A DNA stretch of 64,000 nucleotides from Streptomyces sp. WM4235 (GCF_001279725.1 NZ_LGDE01000057.1:1-64000), one strand, 5' to 3'; counted from the stretch's first letter, positions 35,976 through 44,333 are shown. Notes: generated by a model from the letters alone, not told the origin. Numbers and translations are program-made.

Positions 35976-37572
35976 GGGACTCTCCCTTGAGGAAGTCCGC
36001 CGCGCGCTCGGCGATCATCGCGATGGCGGTGTGGCAGTTGCCCGACGGGACGGCGGGCATCACGCTCGCGTCGACGACGCGCAGGTTGCGCACGCCGTGC
36101 ACCCGCAGCTCGGGGTCGACGACGGAGAGGTCGTCGATGCCCATGCGGCAGGAGCCGGCCTGGTGGTGGTAGCTCTCGGACTTCCGCTTCACGAAGGTCC
36201 GCAGGTCCTCGTCGCTCACGAAGCCGGGACCGGGCTGGAGTTCCTGCTTGTACCAGGGCGAGAAGGCGGAGGTCGCGAAGAGCTCCCGGGCGATCTTGAC
36301 GCCCTGCACCATCCGCTCCAGGTCCCAGCGGTCGCCCAGGTAGTTCGGGTTGATCAGCGGGTGGGCCAGCGGGTCGGCGCTCGCCAGCCTGATCCAGCCG
36401 CGCGAGACGGGGCGTACGACGCCCGGCAGGATGCTGACCGTGTTCGGGTGGTCCTGACCGACGATCACGTCGAACGGCACGTGGACGAAGGCGATCTGCA
36501 GGTCGGGGGCGGGCAGGCCGGGCCGCGAGGACAGGAACAGAGCGCTCTCGGAGAGGTTTTGTGTCGGCGCCGGGAGCGGCTGGGTGACCTCGGCCATCAG
36601 CCCGGTCAGCACGTGGTTGTGGAAGTTCTCCCCGACGCCGGGCAGGGCCGCGGTGACCTCGATGCCGTGGGCGCGCAGTTGCTCCGGGTGCCCGATGCCG
36701 GAGAGCAGCAGCAGTTTCGGGGACTCGATGGCCCCCGCCGCCACGACGACCTCCCGGCGGGCGCGTGCGGTGTGTGTCCCGGGCGAGCCCGAGTCGCCGT
36801 GGCCGTCGCGGACGGTGCGGCCGGGGAACTCCGCGGGCGGGGCGAGGCGGGTGTACTCCACGCCCGTGCAGGTGTTCCCGTCGAACAGCAGCCGGGTGCT
36901 CTGCGCGTGGGTGCGCAGGGTCAGGTTGGGGCGGTCGAGCGCCGGTTCGAGGTAGGCGGCGAGGGCGCCCTGCCGGCGGCCGTCGGCCACGTCGATGTGG
37001 TGCCAGCCGGTGCCGAACAGTCCGCGCCGGGGGCCGTCGGTGTTGAAGTCGGCGATCTCCTCGTGGCCGAGTTCCACGGCCGCGTCGATGAAGGCGCGGG
37101 AGGTCGGGTTCGGGTGGTGCCGGCCGGCGTGCGTGATCCGCTGGGGGCCCCGGGTGCCGGTGGTCGCCGCGGTGGCGTCCTCCTGTCCCTCCAGCCGGGC
37201 GAACCAGGGCAGTACGTCCTCGTACGACCAGCCGGCCGCGCCCTGGTAGGCCCAGTTGTCGAAGTCCGAGGCGTGGCCCCGGACGTGCATCATGATGTAG
37301 AGGTTGCTGCTGCCGCCGGGGGCCTTGCCGCGGGGTTCGTAGGTGCGCCGGCCGTCGAGGCCGGGCTGCGGGACGCTGGTGTACCCCCAGTCGAGGGGTC
37401 CGCCGAGCAGCTTGTACCAGGAGGAGGGGTCGTCCACCTCGGGCGGGATGCGCGGGCCTCCGGCCTCCAGGACGAGGACGGTGACGTCGGGGTCCTCGGA
37501 GAGCCGGTTGGCGAGCACGCTGCCGGCGGTGCCGGCGCCGACCACGATGTAGTCGTATGCGTCCACGGTCAT
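35968..37572 (-). CDS. GMC-family FAD-dependent oxidoreductase
   Basis: 534 residues. The ADP-binding motif is YIVVGAGTAGSVLANRL (about 8-24); GMC signature 1 is PRGKAPGGSSNLYIMMHVRG and signature 2 is VVAAGAIESPKLLLLSGIG. The catalytic His pair is expected in YHHQAGSCRMG and GNCHTAIAMIAERAA. It oxidises an alcohol (choline-, glucose- or aliphatic-type) to the aldehyde; a GNCH rather than a canonical GNPN end makes a choline dehydrogenase role less likely. ATG 37572 follows GAGGGGG. Confidence 0.88.
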   Translation of the reverse strand: MTVDAYDYIVVGAGTAGSVLANRLSEDPDVTVLVLEAGGPRIPPEVDDPSSWYKLLGGPLDWGYTSVPQPGLDGRRTYEPRGKAPGGSSNLYIMMHVRGHASDFDNWAYQGAAGWSYEDVLPWFARLEGQEDATAATTGTRGPQRITHAGRHHPNPTSRAFIDAAVELGHEEIADFNTDGPRRGLFGTGWHHIDVADGRRQGALAAYLEPALDRPNLTLRTHAQSTRLLFDGNTCTGVEYTRLAPPAEFPGRTVRDGHGDSGSPGTHTARARREVVVAAGAIESPKLLLLSGIGHPEQLRAHGIEVTAALPGVGENFHNHVLTGLMAEVTQPLPAPTQNLSESALFLSSRPGLPAPDLQIAFVHVPFDVIVGQDHPNTVSILPGVVRPVSRGWIRLASADPLAHPLINPNYLGDRWDLERMVQGVKIARELFATSAFSPWYKQELQPGPGFVSDEDLRTFVKRKSESYHHQAGSCRMGIDDLSVVDPELRVHGVRNLRVVDASVMPAVPSGNCHTAIAMIAERAADFLKGESRA

Positions 37573-37584
37573 CGCGGGGCCCCC

Positions 37585-37977
37585 TCAGTCCCGGCTCAGG
37601 ACTTGGAAGGGGACCGTGTCGTGGTGGTTCGCCATGTAGGCGATCTTTCCGTCCACGATCCGGAAGAAGTTCATGACCTCGGCCTCGATGGCCCCGCCGT
37701 TCGCCGCGACGGCGGTCAGGTGGGACACGGCCGCGGCCTTCTCCCCGTCGACGAGGAAGTGCACGGGCTCGTTCCGGAAGACCCGGTACATCGTCCCCAT
37801 GCCCTTCATCATCGAGCGCAGGGTCTCCAGGCCCTCGATGTGGCCGGCGAGCTGCTCGTCCATGACCTGGTCGTCGGCGAACAGGTCGCACCAGCGGTCC
37901 CAGTCACCGGCATTGGCGTACTCGTAGTACTTCCGAAGGATCTCGGTCGAGCTCTCTCGTGCGTCCGACGCGCTCAT
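37585..37977 (-). CDS. NTF2/SnoaL-fold protein
   Basis: 130 residues. The helical start KYYEYANAGDWDRWCDLFADDQVMDEQLAG and the sheet core EAEVMNFFRIVDGKIAYMANHHDTVPF match the SnoaL-like polyketide cyclase/ketosteroid-isomerase fold. It is the third in a run of three separate NTF2-like genes with little identity to each other, so they are not recent copies. It lies 12 bases ahead of the GMC gene. Confidence 0.8.
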   Translation of the reverse strand: MSASDARESSTEILRKYYEYANAGDWDRWCDLFADDQVMDEQLAGHIEGLETLRSMMKGMGTMYRVFRNEPVHFLVDGEKAAAVSHLTAVAANGGAIEAEVMNFFRIVDGKIAYMANHHDTVPFQVLSRD

Positions 37978-37989
37978 CGCGCTCCTCCC

Positions 37990-38445
37990 CTATCGGTCCC
38001 TGCGGGTTCCGTCCGGTGCGAACGGCGCCCAGAACTGGCTGAACGCGGAAGCCGTGTCGCCGAAGAGCCCGTCGCGGCCCTCGACGATCCGGCCGTCGCG
38101 CCACCGCATGAAGTGAAAGACCGGGTAGTCCATCCGCTCGTACGGGGACGTGCTCGCCGGGTCCGCGCCGTCCCGCAGGGCGACGTTGCGGCACACGTCG
38201 GCGCTGCAGTCCTCGCCGACGAGCACCGCCTGGACGTCCATCCGGAAGGTGCCGCCGGTGAGCTTGTGGGTCTGCCCCATCAGCTCCAGGAAGGCGTCGA
38301 GGCTCTCGTACCAGCCGGCCAGCGGGTGGTTGCCCGGCACCAGCCAGCGCAGGTCCTCGGAGTAGTACTCCAGGACGCGCGCCCGGTCCCCGGAGCCCAG
38401 GGCCCGGTAGGCCGCCTCGACCCGCTCCCGTGTCACTTCGGTCAT
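37990..38445 (-). CDS. NTF2/SnoaL-fold protein
   Basis: 151 residues. The pattern ERVEAAYRALGSGDRARVLEYYSEDLRWLVPGNHPLAG is typical of SnoaL-like proteins such as limonene-epoxide hydrolase relatives, and FHFMRWRDGRIVEGRDGLFGD is the core strand pair. Three Cys are present near 80-90. GAGGAGG lies ahead of ATG 38445. The ligand or reaction is unknown. Confidence 0.8.
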   Translation of the reverse strand: MTEVTRERVEAAYRALGSGDRARVLEYYSEDLRWLVPGNHPLAGWYESLDAFLELMGQTHKLTGGTFRMDVQAVLVGEDCSADVCRNVALRDGADPASTSPYERMDYPVFHFMRWRDGRIVEGRDGLFGDTASAFSQFWAPFAPDGTRRDR

Positions 38446-38473
38446 CGCCGCTCCTCCTCGCGGTCGCCGGCGC

Positions 38474-38905
38474 TCACAGGGCGCCGGAACCGGGCATCGG
38501 CGCCAGCTCGTTGACGGTGTACTGCTTGATCAGCGGCCCGTCCGGGCCGGCCACCAGGGTCCAGGTCTGGTCGGCGTCGAAGCCGAGCCACTGGCTGCGG
38601 GCGGCCGGCGGGTCCCAGATCTTGGCCTGCCAGTTCACGAGGACCCGGACGATGGCCCGGTCGCCCTCGATGACGGGCTCGACCTTCGTGACGGTGTGGA
38701 CCTCGTCGAAGAACCGGTGGGTGACGGCCGCGTACCAGCGGCCGAAGCCCTCGTGCCCGAGGAAGGTGTCCTCGGGCACCTTGAACTCCAGGTCCTCCGT
38801 GACGAGGGCGAGCACCCGGGCCGGCGGAAGGTGCTGGTCCAGTGCCACGTACCAGTCCTCGATGAAGCTGCGGATCGCGTCCTCGGTCAGCCGTTCGGCG
38901 GGCAT
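38474..38905 (-). CDS. NTF2/SnoaL-fold protein
   Basis: 143 residues. The helical start AIRSFIEDWYVALDQHLPPARVLALVTEDLEFKVPED and the sheet VLVNWQAKIWDPPAARSQWLGFDADQTWTLV give the same fold. A very strong AGGAGGAG sits ahead of ATG 38905, so it is probably made at higher level than its neighbours. Best seen as part of a three-protein set that could form a hetero-oligomer or act in sequence. Confidence 0.8.
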   Translation of the reverse strand: MPAERLTEDAIRSFIEDWYVALDQHLPPARVLALVTEDLEFKVPEDTFLGHEGFGRWYAAVTHRFFDEVHTVTKVEPVIEGDRAIVRVLVNWQAKIWDPPAARSQWLGFDADQTWTLVAGPDGPLIKQYTVNELAPMPGSGAL

Positions 38906-38930
38906 GCGGTCTCCTCCTGTCCGTGCCGGT

Positions 38931-38973
38931 GAGGTGGTGCGGGACTCAGATGAGGTGGTGCGGGGACTCAGAT
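38931..38973. repeat. Tandem duplication at the end of the ThDP enzyme gene
   Basis: GAGGTGGTGCGGGACTCAGAT (38931-38951) is followed directly by the same sequence with one extra G (38952-38973). The right-hand copy contains the enzyme gene's TGA stop (38968-38970), and the left copy duplicates the stop region. Confidence 0.75.
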
Positions 38974-40614
38974 CTGGATGTCGACGAGGTACGGGCCGGG
39001 GTGGGCCAGCATCCTGGTGACGGCGGTGACCGCCTCGTCCGGCTTCTCCACCCGCGTCCCGTCCGCGCCGAGGGCCCGCGCCAGGCCGGCGAAGTCGATC
39101 TCGGGGTGGGAGAGGTCGAAGGAGCCCGGGAAGGCGTGCTCGGCGATGTCCCGCTCCTGCCAGTACCGGGTGATGTTGTCGTCGAGCAGCCGGTACTTGC
39201 GGTTGTTGCAGACCACGAACTTGGCGTCGATCCCGTGCCGGACGGCGGTCCACAGCGCCTGGTACGTGTACATCGAGCCGCCGTCCCCGGCGAAGCCGAC
39301 GACGAGCCGGTCCGGGCGGGCCAGCTTGGCCCCGACCGCCCCCGGGAGGCCCACCCCGAGCGAACCGCCCCGGGTGAGGTGGTAGTCGCCCGGCCGCTCC
39401 GCCGGCAGGTACCTCGTGACCAGCGGCGAGGTGGTCAGCGCCTCGTCGAAGACGATGAGGTCGCCCCCGGTCCGCTCGGCGAGGGTCCGCAGGAAGACGG
39501 CCATCGGCGTGCCGTCGTCGTCGCTCCGCCCGCCGTCGAGGGCGGCGCGGGCCCGCTCGCGGGCCCGCGCGTCCAGCCGGGCCGCCGCGGCGGCGCGCTG
39601 CCGGGTGGTCTGCCGCTGTCGCAGTACGCCCGCCAGCGCGCGCAGCGCCTCCTTGGGGTCGGCGGCGAGGCCGAGGTCCACCGGGTGGTTCTTGGCGATC
39701 TCGTAGGCGTCGAGGTCGATGTGCACGACCTTCGCGCCCGCCCGGAAGGGGCTCTCCAGCTCGGGGAACACCTCCGGGAAGACATAGGTGCCGACGATCA
39801 GCACCCCGTCCGCGCCGCCGATCAGCTCCTTGCTGTGCGGGCCGAACATGTGGCCGGTCTGGCCGCGGCGCAGCGGGTGGGAGGCCGCGATGTTCACCTC
39901 GGAGGAGTCGACCTCGTACACGTCGGCGCCCAACAGCTCGGCCACCGCCACGAGTTCGGCCTGCGCCCCGGAGAGGGCCACCCCGTCCCCGATCAGGACG
40001 ACCGGCCGCTCGGCGGCGGCGAGGAGTTCGGCCGCCCGCCCCACCGAGGCCGGTGAGGGCGCCACGTCGGTGAGCGGCACCGAAGTGGGCAACACGGGCT
40101 CGGAGTTGAGCTCGTCCAGCACGTCCATGGGCAGGGCCACGAACACCGGTCCGCGCGGCGGGGTCAGGGCGATCTTGACGGCCCGTCGTACGGTGCGCAG
40201 CACGGACCGCGGGTCGGTGACCCGGGTCGCGTACTTGGTGACCGGCCTCGCCATCGCCACCAGGTCGCAGGCCATCTGCGCGTCCATGGCGTCGTAGCGG
40301 ACCCCGGCGTCACCGGCGACGACGACGAGCGGGGTGTGGCCGCGCAGCGACTGGTACAGCATGCCGATGCCGTTGCCCAGACCCACGCCGGAGTGCAGCT
40401 GGAGCAGCGCCGCACCGCCGGTGGCGCGGGCGTAGCCGTCGGCGATGCCGGCCGCCACGGTCTCCTGGAGGGCGAGGACGTAGTGGAAGTCCGCCGCCGC
40501 GTCGACCGCGTCGAGGAACCCCTGTTCCACCGTCCCCGGATTTCCGAACATCACGTGCAGACCGTCGGCCTTGAACTGCTCGATCAGCCTTTCCCGTCCG
40601 GGAGTGGCTTCCAT
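38968..40614 (-). CDS. ThDP-dependent enzyme, benzoylformate decarboxylase-like
   Basis: 548 residues in three domains. The N-terminal PYR domain has FGNPGTVEQGFL, cofactor Glu51 (LALQET) and His74 (LHSGVG), as in benzoylformate decarboxylase; the active-site Ser of that enzyme (GNPGS) is Thr28 here. The middle domain keeps SHPLRRG. The C-terminal PP domain has the ThDP-Mg motif GDGGSMYTYQALW...CNN. It should decarboxylate a 2-oxo acid to an aldehyde or join two carbonyls; the exact substrate is open. It lies nine bases after the first DJ-1 gene. ATG 40614 follows AGGGGGAA. Confidence 0.85.
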   Translation of the reverse strand: MEATPGRERLIEQFKADGLHVMFGNPGTVEQGFLDAVDAAADFHYVLALQETVAAGIADGYARATGGAALLQLHSGVGLGNGIGMLYQSLRGHTPLVVVAGDAGVRYDAMDAQMACDLVAMARPVTKYATRVTDPRSVLRTVRRAVKIALTPPRGPVFVALPMDVLDELNSEPVLPTSVPLTDVAPSPASVGRAAELLAAAERPVVLIGDGVALSGAQAELVAVAELLGADVYEVDSSEVNIAASHPLRRGQTGHMFGPHSKELIGGADGVLIVGTYVFPEVFPELESPFRAGAKVVHIDLDAYEIAKNHPVDLGLAADPKEALRALAGVLRQRQTTRQRAAAAARLDARARERARAALDGGRSDDDGTPMAVFLRTLAERTGGDLIVFDEALTTSPLVTRYLPAERPGDYHLTRGGSLGVGLPGAVGAKLARPDRLVVGFAGDGGSMYTYQALWTAVRHGIDAKFVVCNNRKYRLLDDNITRYWQERDIAEHAFPGSFDLSHPEIDFAGLARALGADGTRVEKPDEAVTAVTRMLAHPGPYLVDIQI

Positions 40615-40623
40615 GAATTCCCC

Positions 40624-41448
40624 CTACCACCCGTAACGGGTGAGACCGTCCTCCAGCACTTCCACGATCTTCTGCCCCGTCAAATAGGAATCGGGGGTGG
40701 AACGACCCGTCACGAACGGGTAGTCGACGATCACCGACAGGGGGTGGCCGAAATTCCCGTGGTACGCGCCGTTCGGACCGGTGGCATCGCGCAGGATGTA
40801 TTCGAGCGGGTACGGCGGCGGCCCCATGTTGAAGTCGGTGCCGAGGAATCCGGTGCCGTCCTTGTAGTCGTATTCCTTGCAGTGGCCGGTCACGTGCTTG
40901 CCCCGGATGATGCTCTCGCGGTCGCCCCAGTCGCGGGCGAAGGCCAGGCAGGCGACCCCGTAGCACTCGGCGGCCACGACCTTGCCGGCGTTCTTGAAGG
41001 CCAGGATCAGGGCGTGTACGCGTTCGTTGTTGGCGAGGTCCGCGATCGGCCCGCTGCCTCCCACCACGAGGATCGCGTCGAATCCGGCGATCTCCTCCTG
41101 GAGTCGGTCCAGATCGCGGTGGTACTGCTCCAGCCGGGGCAGGTAGTCCGCGTCGCTGGTGTACGGGCGCTCGGGGGCCCAGGCCTCGATGTCGATCGGC
41201 GAGTCCAGTCGGCTCGACTGCTCGAACTCGCGGCCGAGCCGGGCGTTCTCCTCGGTGGTCACCGAACGGCCCAGCGGTGGGTCGACGTAGTGCGCGTCGA
41301 GGCTCGGCGGGAGGGCGTGCGCCCGCTTTCCGGTGGGTGTGGCGAATACGACTTCGTAGCCCCGCTCGTCGAACTTCGATACGGGCCCGATCAATTCCTC
41401 GGCCCAGTAACCGTGTTCGGAGACAATGACCAGAATCTTTCTGCTCAC
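40624..41448 (-). CDS. DJ-1/PfpI-family protein, first gene of the array
   Basis: 274 residues, longer than PfpI. The N-terminus KILVIVSEHGYWAEELIGPV supplies the Glu; the nucleophile is Cys162 in VAAECYGVACLAF, preceded by VVGGSGPIADL. The EYDYKDGTGFLGTDFNMGPPPYPLEYIL insert resembles Hsp31-like proteins. The expected chemistry is glyoxalase III or protein deglycation. GTG 41448 follows GGAGGAA. Upstream is the divergent region with two inverted repeats, so this is the probable promoter-proximal gene of the 24-gene array. Confidence 0.82.
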   Translation of the reverse strand: MSRKILVIVSEHGYWAEELIGPVSKFDERGYEVVFATPTGKRAHALPPSLDAHYVDPPLGRSVTTEENARLGREFEQSSRLDSPIDIEAWAPERPYTSDADYLPRLEQYHRDLDRLQEEIAGFDAILVVGGSGPIADLANNERVHALILAFKNAGKVVAAECYGVACLAFARDWGDRESIIRGKHVTGHCKEYDYKDGTGFLGTDFNMGPPPYPLEYILRDATGPNGAYHGNFGHPLSVIVDYPFVTGRSTPDSYLTGQKIVEVLEDGLTRYGW

Positions 41449-41530
41449 GGATTCCTCCAGGCGCCGCCTGTTGTCGTTGGCGTCCCCCACACTGCTTCCG
41501 CCCGGGGCCTGCGTCAAAGCGCCCGTGTGC

Positions 41531-41577
41531 GACTTCGTGAGGTAGAAGGGCAGCCCGGCCCGACACCTCACGTAGTC
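41531..41577. promoter_or_regulatory. Inverted repeat 1, likely operator
   Basis: GACTTCGTGAGGT (41531-41543) and ACCTCACGTAGTC (41565-41577) are inverted copies with one mismatch and a 21-base spacer. They lie between the first array gene and the zinc-finger gene. The half-site core ACTTCGTGA resembles that of repeat 2. Confidence 0.6.
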
Positions 41578-41583
41578 ATCTCG

Positions 41584-41620
41584 CGAGGTCATGAAGTAGC
41601 CCCGACACTTCATGACCTCG
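41584..41620. promoter_or_regulatory. Inverted repeat 2, likely operator
   Basis: CGAGGTCATGAAGT (41584-41597) and ACTTCATGACCTCG (41607-41620) form a perfect 14-base inverted repeat with a nine-base spacer. Together with repeat 1 it gives four half-sites of the form ACTTCRTGASST in alternating orientation. Such an arrangement in a divergent region suggests cooperative binding of a dimeric regulator. Confidence 0.65.
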
Positions 41621-41747
41621 GCCGAATCGGTGAACCATTCCCGAAGGCCCGACTTATGGTCTGGACGCGCCGTGAATCACTGGCGCGATGAGCGGCACCA
41701 CAACCGCACGCGATCGGGACGAGCGCGCGAGGAGAGGGACGGGGACG

Positions 41748-42020
41748 ATGACCATGGACCTGTTGTGCACACACGTCGACCGGATACGTCCGGTGAAACC
41801 CGGCACCGAGGGCTGCGAGGAGTGCCTGGTCCTGGGGGACGGCTGGGTGCACCTGCGGATGTGCCTCAGCTGCGGGCACGTGGGCTGCTGCGACTCCTCG
41901 AAGAACCGTCACGCCACCCGGCACTACCGCACCACGGAGCACCCCATCGCGGCCTCCCACGAGCCCGGTGAGGACTGGGCCTGGTGCTACGCGGACCAGC
42001 TGATGCTGGACCCGGCGTGA
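41748..42020 (+). CDS. UBP-type zinc-finger protein
   Basis: 90 residues. A ZnF-UBP domain with CTHVDRIRPVKPGTEGCEECL, CLSCGHVGCCDSS, RHATRHYRTTEHPI: Cys and His ligands for two to three zinc ions. Bacteria have no ubiquitin, so it more likely binds a C-terminus or partner protein. Its stop overlaps the start of the receiver/reductase fusion (GTGA), which points to the fusion protein as its partner. Start chosen at ATG 41748; ATG 41754 is also possible. Confidence 0.85.
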   Translation: MTMDLLCTHVDRIRPVKPGTEGCEECLVLGDGWVHLRMCLSCGHVGCCDSSKNRHATRHYRTTEHPIAASHEPGEDWAWCYADQLMLDPA

Positions 42021-43747
42021 GCGCGGCCCGGGAGGGGGCCCGCGTCGCCCCCGCGGGGAGCGGCACCGCCGCCGAACGCACCGAGAACCGCAAGCCCGTC
42101 ATCCTGGCCGTGGACGACGACCCGCAGGTCCTGCGCGCCGTCCGTCGGGACCTGCGCAGCGCCTACGGCGACCGGTACCGGGTGCTCGGCGCCTCCTCCG
42201 CCGCCGACGCGTTGAAGATCCTGGACTCCCTCGACGAACGCGGTCACGACCCGGCGCTCTTCCTCGTCGACCAGCGGATGCCGGACGTCACGGGGGTCGA
42301 GTTCCTGTTGGAGGCGGTCAGCCGCTTCCCCGACGCCCGCCGGGTCCTGCTGACGGCGTACGCGGAGACCGACGCGGCGATCACCGCCATCAACCGGGTC
42401 CGGCTGGACTACTACCTGCTCAAGCCGTGGGACCCGCCCCACGAGCGGCTCTTCCCCGTCCTGGACGACCTGCTCTCGGACTGGCTCGCCAACTACCGGC
42501 CCGCGTACGACGGGATCATCGTCGCCGGCCACCTGGTCTCCCCCGGCACGCACGCCGTCCGGGACTTCTTCACCCGCAACGGGCAGCCGTTCCGCTTCCT
42601 GAACGTGGAGCGGGACCCCGAGGCGCTGACCGTGATCGCCTCCGCGCACGCCGACGCGGCGCTCCCCCTGGTCCGGTTCCCGGACGGGACGGTGCTCTCC
42701 GCTCCGACCGACACCCAACTCGCCCAGCGGCTGGGCCTGGCCACCACCGCCTCCCGCCCGCACTACGAGTGCGTGATCGTCGGCGCGGGCCCGGCGGGGC
42801 TGGCGGCCGGGGTCTACTCGGCGTCCGAGGGCCTGTCCACCCTGATGCTGGACTCCCGTGCCCCGGGCGGCCAGGCGGGCACCTCCAGCCTGATCGAGAA
42901 CTACCTGGGTTTCCCCTCGGGCCTCTCGGGCGGGGACCTGACCCGCCGGGCGACCATCCAGGCCTCGCGCTTCGGCGCCGAGATCCTGCACCCGGTGGAG
43001 GTGGTCTCGCTGACCCGGGACGACCCGGCGAAGATCCTGACCCTGGCGGACGGCACGGAGATCAGCGCGGAGACGGTGCTGCTCGCGACCGGGGTCTCGT
43101 ACAACCGGCTCCAGGCCCCCGGCGCGGACCGTTTCGAGGGCGCCGGTCTGTACTACGGAGCGGCGACCACGGAGAGTTCGGCCTGCATCTCGCAGCACGT
43201 GTTCATCGTGGGCGGCGCGAACTCGGCCGGGCAGGCGGCGGTGCACTTCGCCAAGTACGCGGCCCGGGTGACGATCCTGGTCCGGGCGGCCTCGCTGGAC
43301 GACAGCATGTCCCGCTACCTGATCGACGAGATCGAGCGGACCCCCAACATCGAGGTCCGGGTGCGGACGACGGTGGTCTCGCTGGACGGTGACGAGCACC
43401 TGGAGCGGCTGACGCTGCACGACGCGGAGACCGGCGAGGACAAGGAGGTGCCAGCCCGTTTCATGTTCACCTTCATCGGCGCCCGCCCGCACACGGACTG
43501 GCTGGCGGGGGTGGTGGAGCGCGACGAGTACGGCTTCGTCCTGACCGGTTCCGACCTGATCGCCAACGGCGGGGAGCTCCCGCAGGAGTGGAGCCTGGAA
43601 CGCGCGCCCTACCCCCTGGAGACGAGCGTGCCGGGGGTCTTCGCGGCGGGCGACGTGCGCGCCCACTCCGTCAAGCGGGTCGCCTCGGGGGTGGGCGAGG
43701 GGGCGATGGCGGTCTCCCTGATCCACCGCTACCGCTCGATGGGCTGA
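42017..43747 (+). CDS. Receiver domain fused to thioredoxin-reductase-like flavoprotein
   Basis: 576 residues. The receiver (about 27-145) has acidic residues 33-35, phosphoacceptor Asp85 (LFLVDQRMPDVTG) and Lys in LLKPWD. A thioredoxin-like middle part (about 165-235, RDFFTRNGQPFRFLNVERD) follows. The reductase domain has the FAD motif VIVGAGPAGLAAGVYSAS, GGQAGTSSLIENYLGFP and the NADP motif VGGANSAGQAAVHFA. The redox CxxC of thioredoxin reductase is absent; the equivalent site reads SSACISQ, with one Cys. No histidine kinase is adjacent. GTG 42017 overlaps the zinc-finger stop. Confidence 0.88.
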   Translation: MSAAREGARVAPAGSGTAAERTENRKPVILAVDDDPQVLRAVRRDLRSAYGDRYRVLGASSAADALKILDSLDERGHDPALFLVDQRMPDVTGVEFLLEAVSRFPDARRVLLTAYAETDAAITAINRVRLDYYLLKPWDPPHERLFPVLDDLLSDWLANYRPAYDGIIVAGHLVSPGTHAVRDFFTRNGQPFRFLNVERDPEALTVIASAHADAALPLVRFPDGTVLSAPTDTQLAQRLGLATTASRPHYECVIVGAGPAGLAAGVYSASEGLSTLMLDSRAPGGQAGTSSLIENYLGFPSGLSGGDLTRRATIQASRFGAEILHPVEVVSLTRDDPAKILTLADGTEISAETVLLATGVSYNRLQAPGADRFEGAGLYYGAATTESSACISQHVFIVGGANSAGQAAVHFAKYAARVTILVRAASLDDSMSRYLIDEIERTPNIEVRVRTTVVSLDGDEHLERLTLHDAETGEDKEVPARFMFTFIGARPHTDWLAGVVERDEYGFVLTGSDLIANGGELPQEWSLERAPYPLETSVPGVFAAGDVRAHSVKRVASGVGEGAMAVSLIHRYRSMG

Positions 43748-43761
43748 GAGCGAACACGGCC

Positions 43762-43802
43762 TCCGTTGCCCGCCGGACGCTTGCGATCAAGCGGGCAACG
43801 GA
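43762..43802 (+). promoter_or_regulatory. Inverted repeat between reductase fusion and 171-residue protein gene
   Basis: TCCGTTGCCCGC (43762-43773) and GCGGGCAACGGA (43791-43802) form a perfect 12-base inverted repeat with a 17-base spacer, followed at 43805 by the palindrome CAACGTTG. It could end the upstream gene's transcript, but the nearby palindrome sharing the GTTG core makes an operator for the next gene equally likely. Confidence 0.5.
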
Positions 43803-43817
43803 TGCAACGTTGATTAC

Positions 43818-44333
43818 ATGATTACAGCCGAGCAACAGACACAGCTCCGCACCTGGTTCTCTGACCGCCTGCCGGTGGACGTCTACGCGTCGCTGGTGTC
43901 GGTCACCGTCGACCGCGAGGAGATCACGGTCATCGGGACCGCGCCGGCGAACGAATCGGCCGCGGACTTCCGCGAACGCACCCGCGAGCAGCGCGTCGAG
44001 GTCGCCCGCGAGGCGGAGGAGCTCTACCGCCGCAAGGTCGCCTGGGGCGTCCGCTCCGGCGCGGAGACCACCGTCTTCACCCACCTCGCGGTGCCCGTGA
44101 TGACCCGGCTCCGCCAGAGCGAACGCCAGGTCCTCGACACCCTGGTGGCCGGCGGCGTCGCGCGCAGCCGGGCCGACGCCCTCGCCTGGTGCGTACGCCT
44201 GGTCGAGCGCAACACCGACGCGTGGCTCACCGAGCTCCGCGACTCCCTCGACAAGGTCCGACAGGTCCGCTCCCAGGGCCCCGACCTCGACGCGGACACG
44301 GACTCCAACATCAAGAAGTCCGGGTCCGAATAG
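43818..44333 (+). CDS. Conserved-looking protein of unknown function
   Basis: 171 residues. An N-terminal alpha/beta part (residues 1-55: DRLPVDVYASLVSVTVDREEITVIGTA) is followed by a long charged helix (ESAADFRERTREQRVEVAREAEELYRRKVAWG) and a compact helical C-terminal part (SERQVLDTLVAGGVARSRADALAWCVRLV) that looks like a helix-turn-helix or ribbon-helix-helix-type unit, then an acidic tail. I do not recognise the family. No ribosome binding site precedes ATG 43818 and GATTACA is repeated around it, so the transcript could be leaderless. Confidence 0.7.
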   Translation: MITAEQQTQLRTWFSDRLPVDVYASLVSVTVDREEITVIGTAPANESAADFRERTREQRVEVAREAEELYRRKVAWGVRSGAETTVFTHLAVPVMTRLRQSERQVLDTLVAGGVARSRADALAWCVRLVERNTDAWLTELRDSLDKVRQVRSQGPDLDADTDSNIKKSGSE

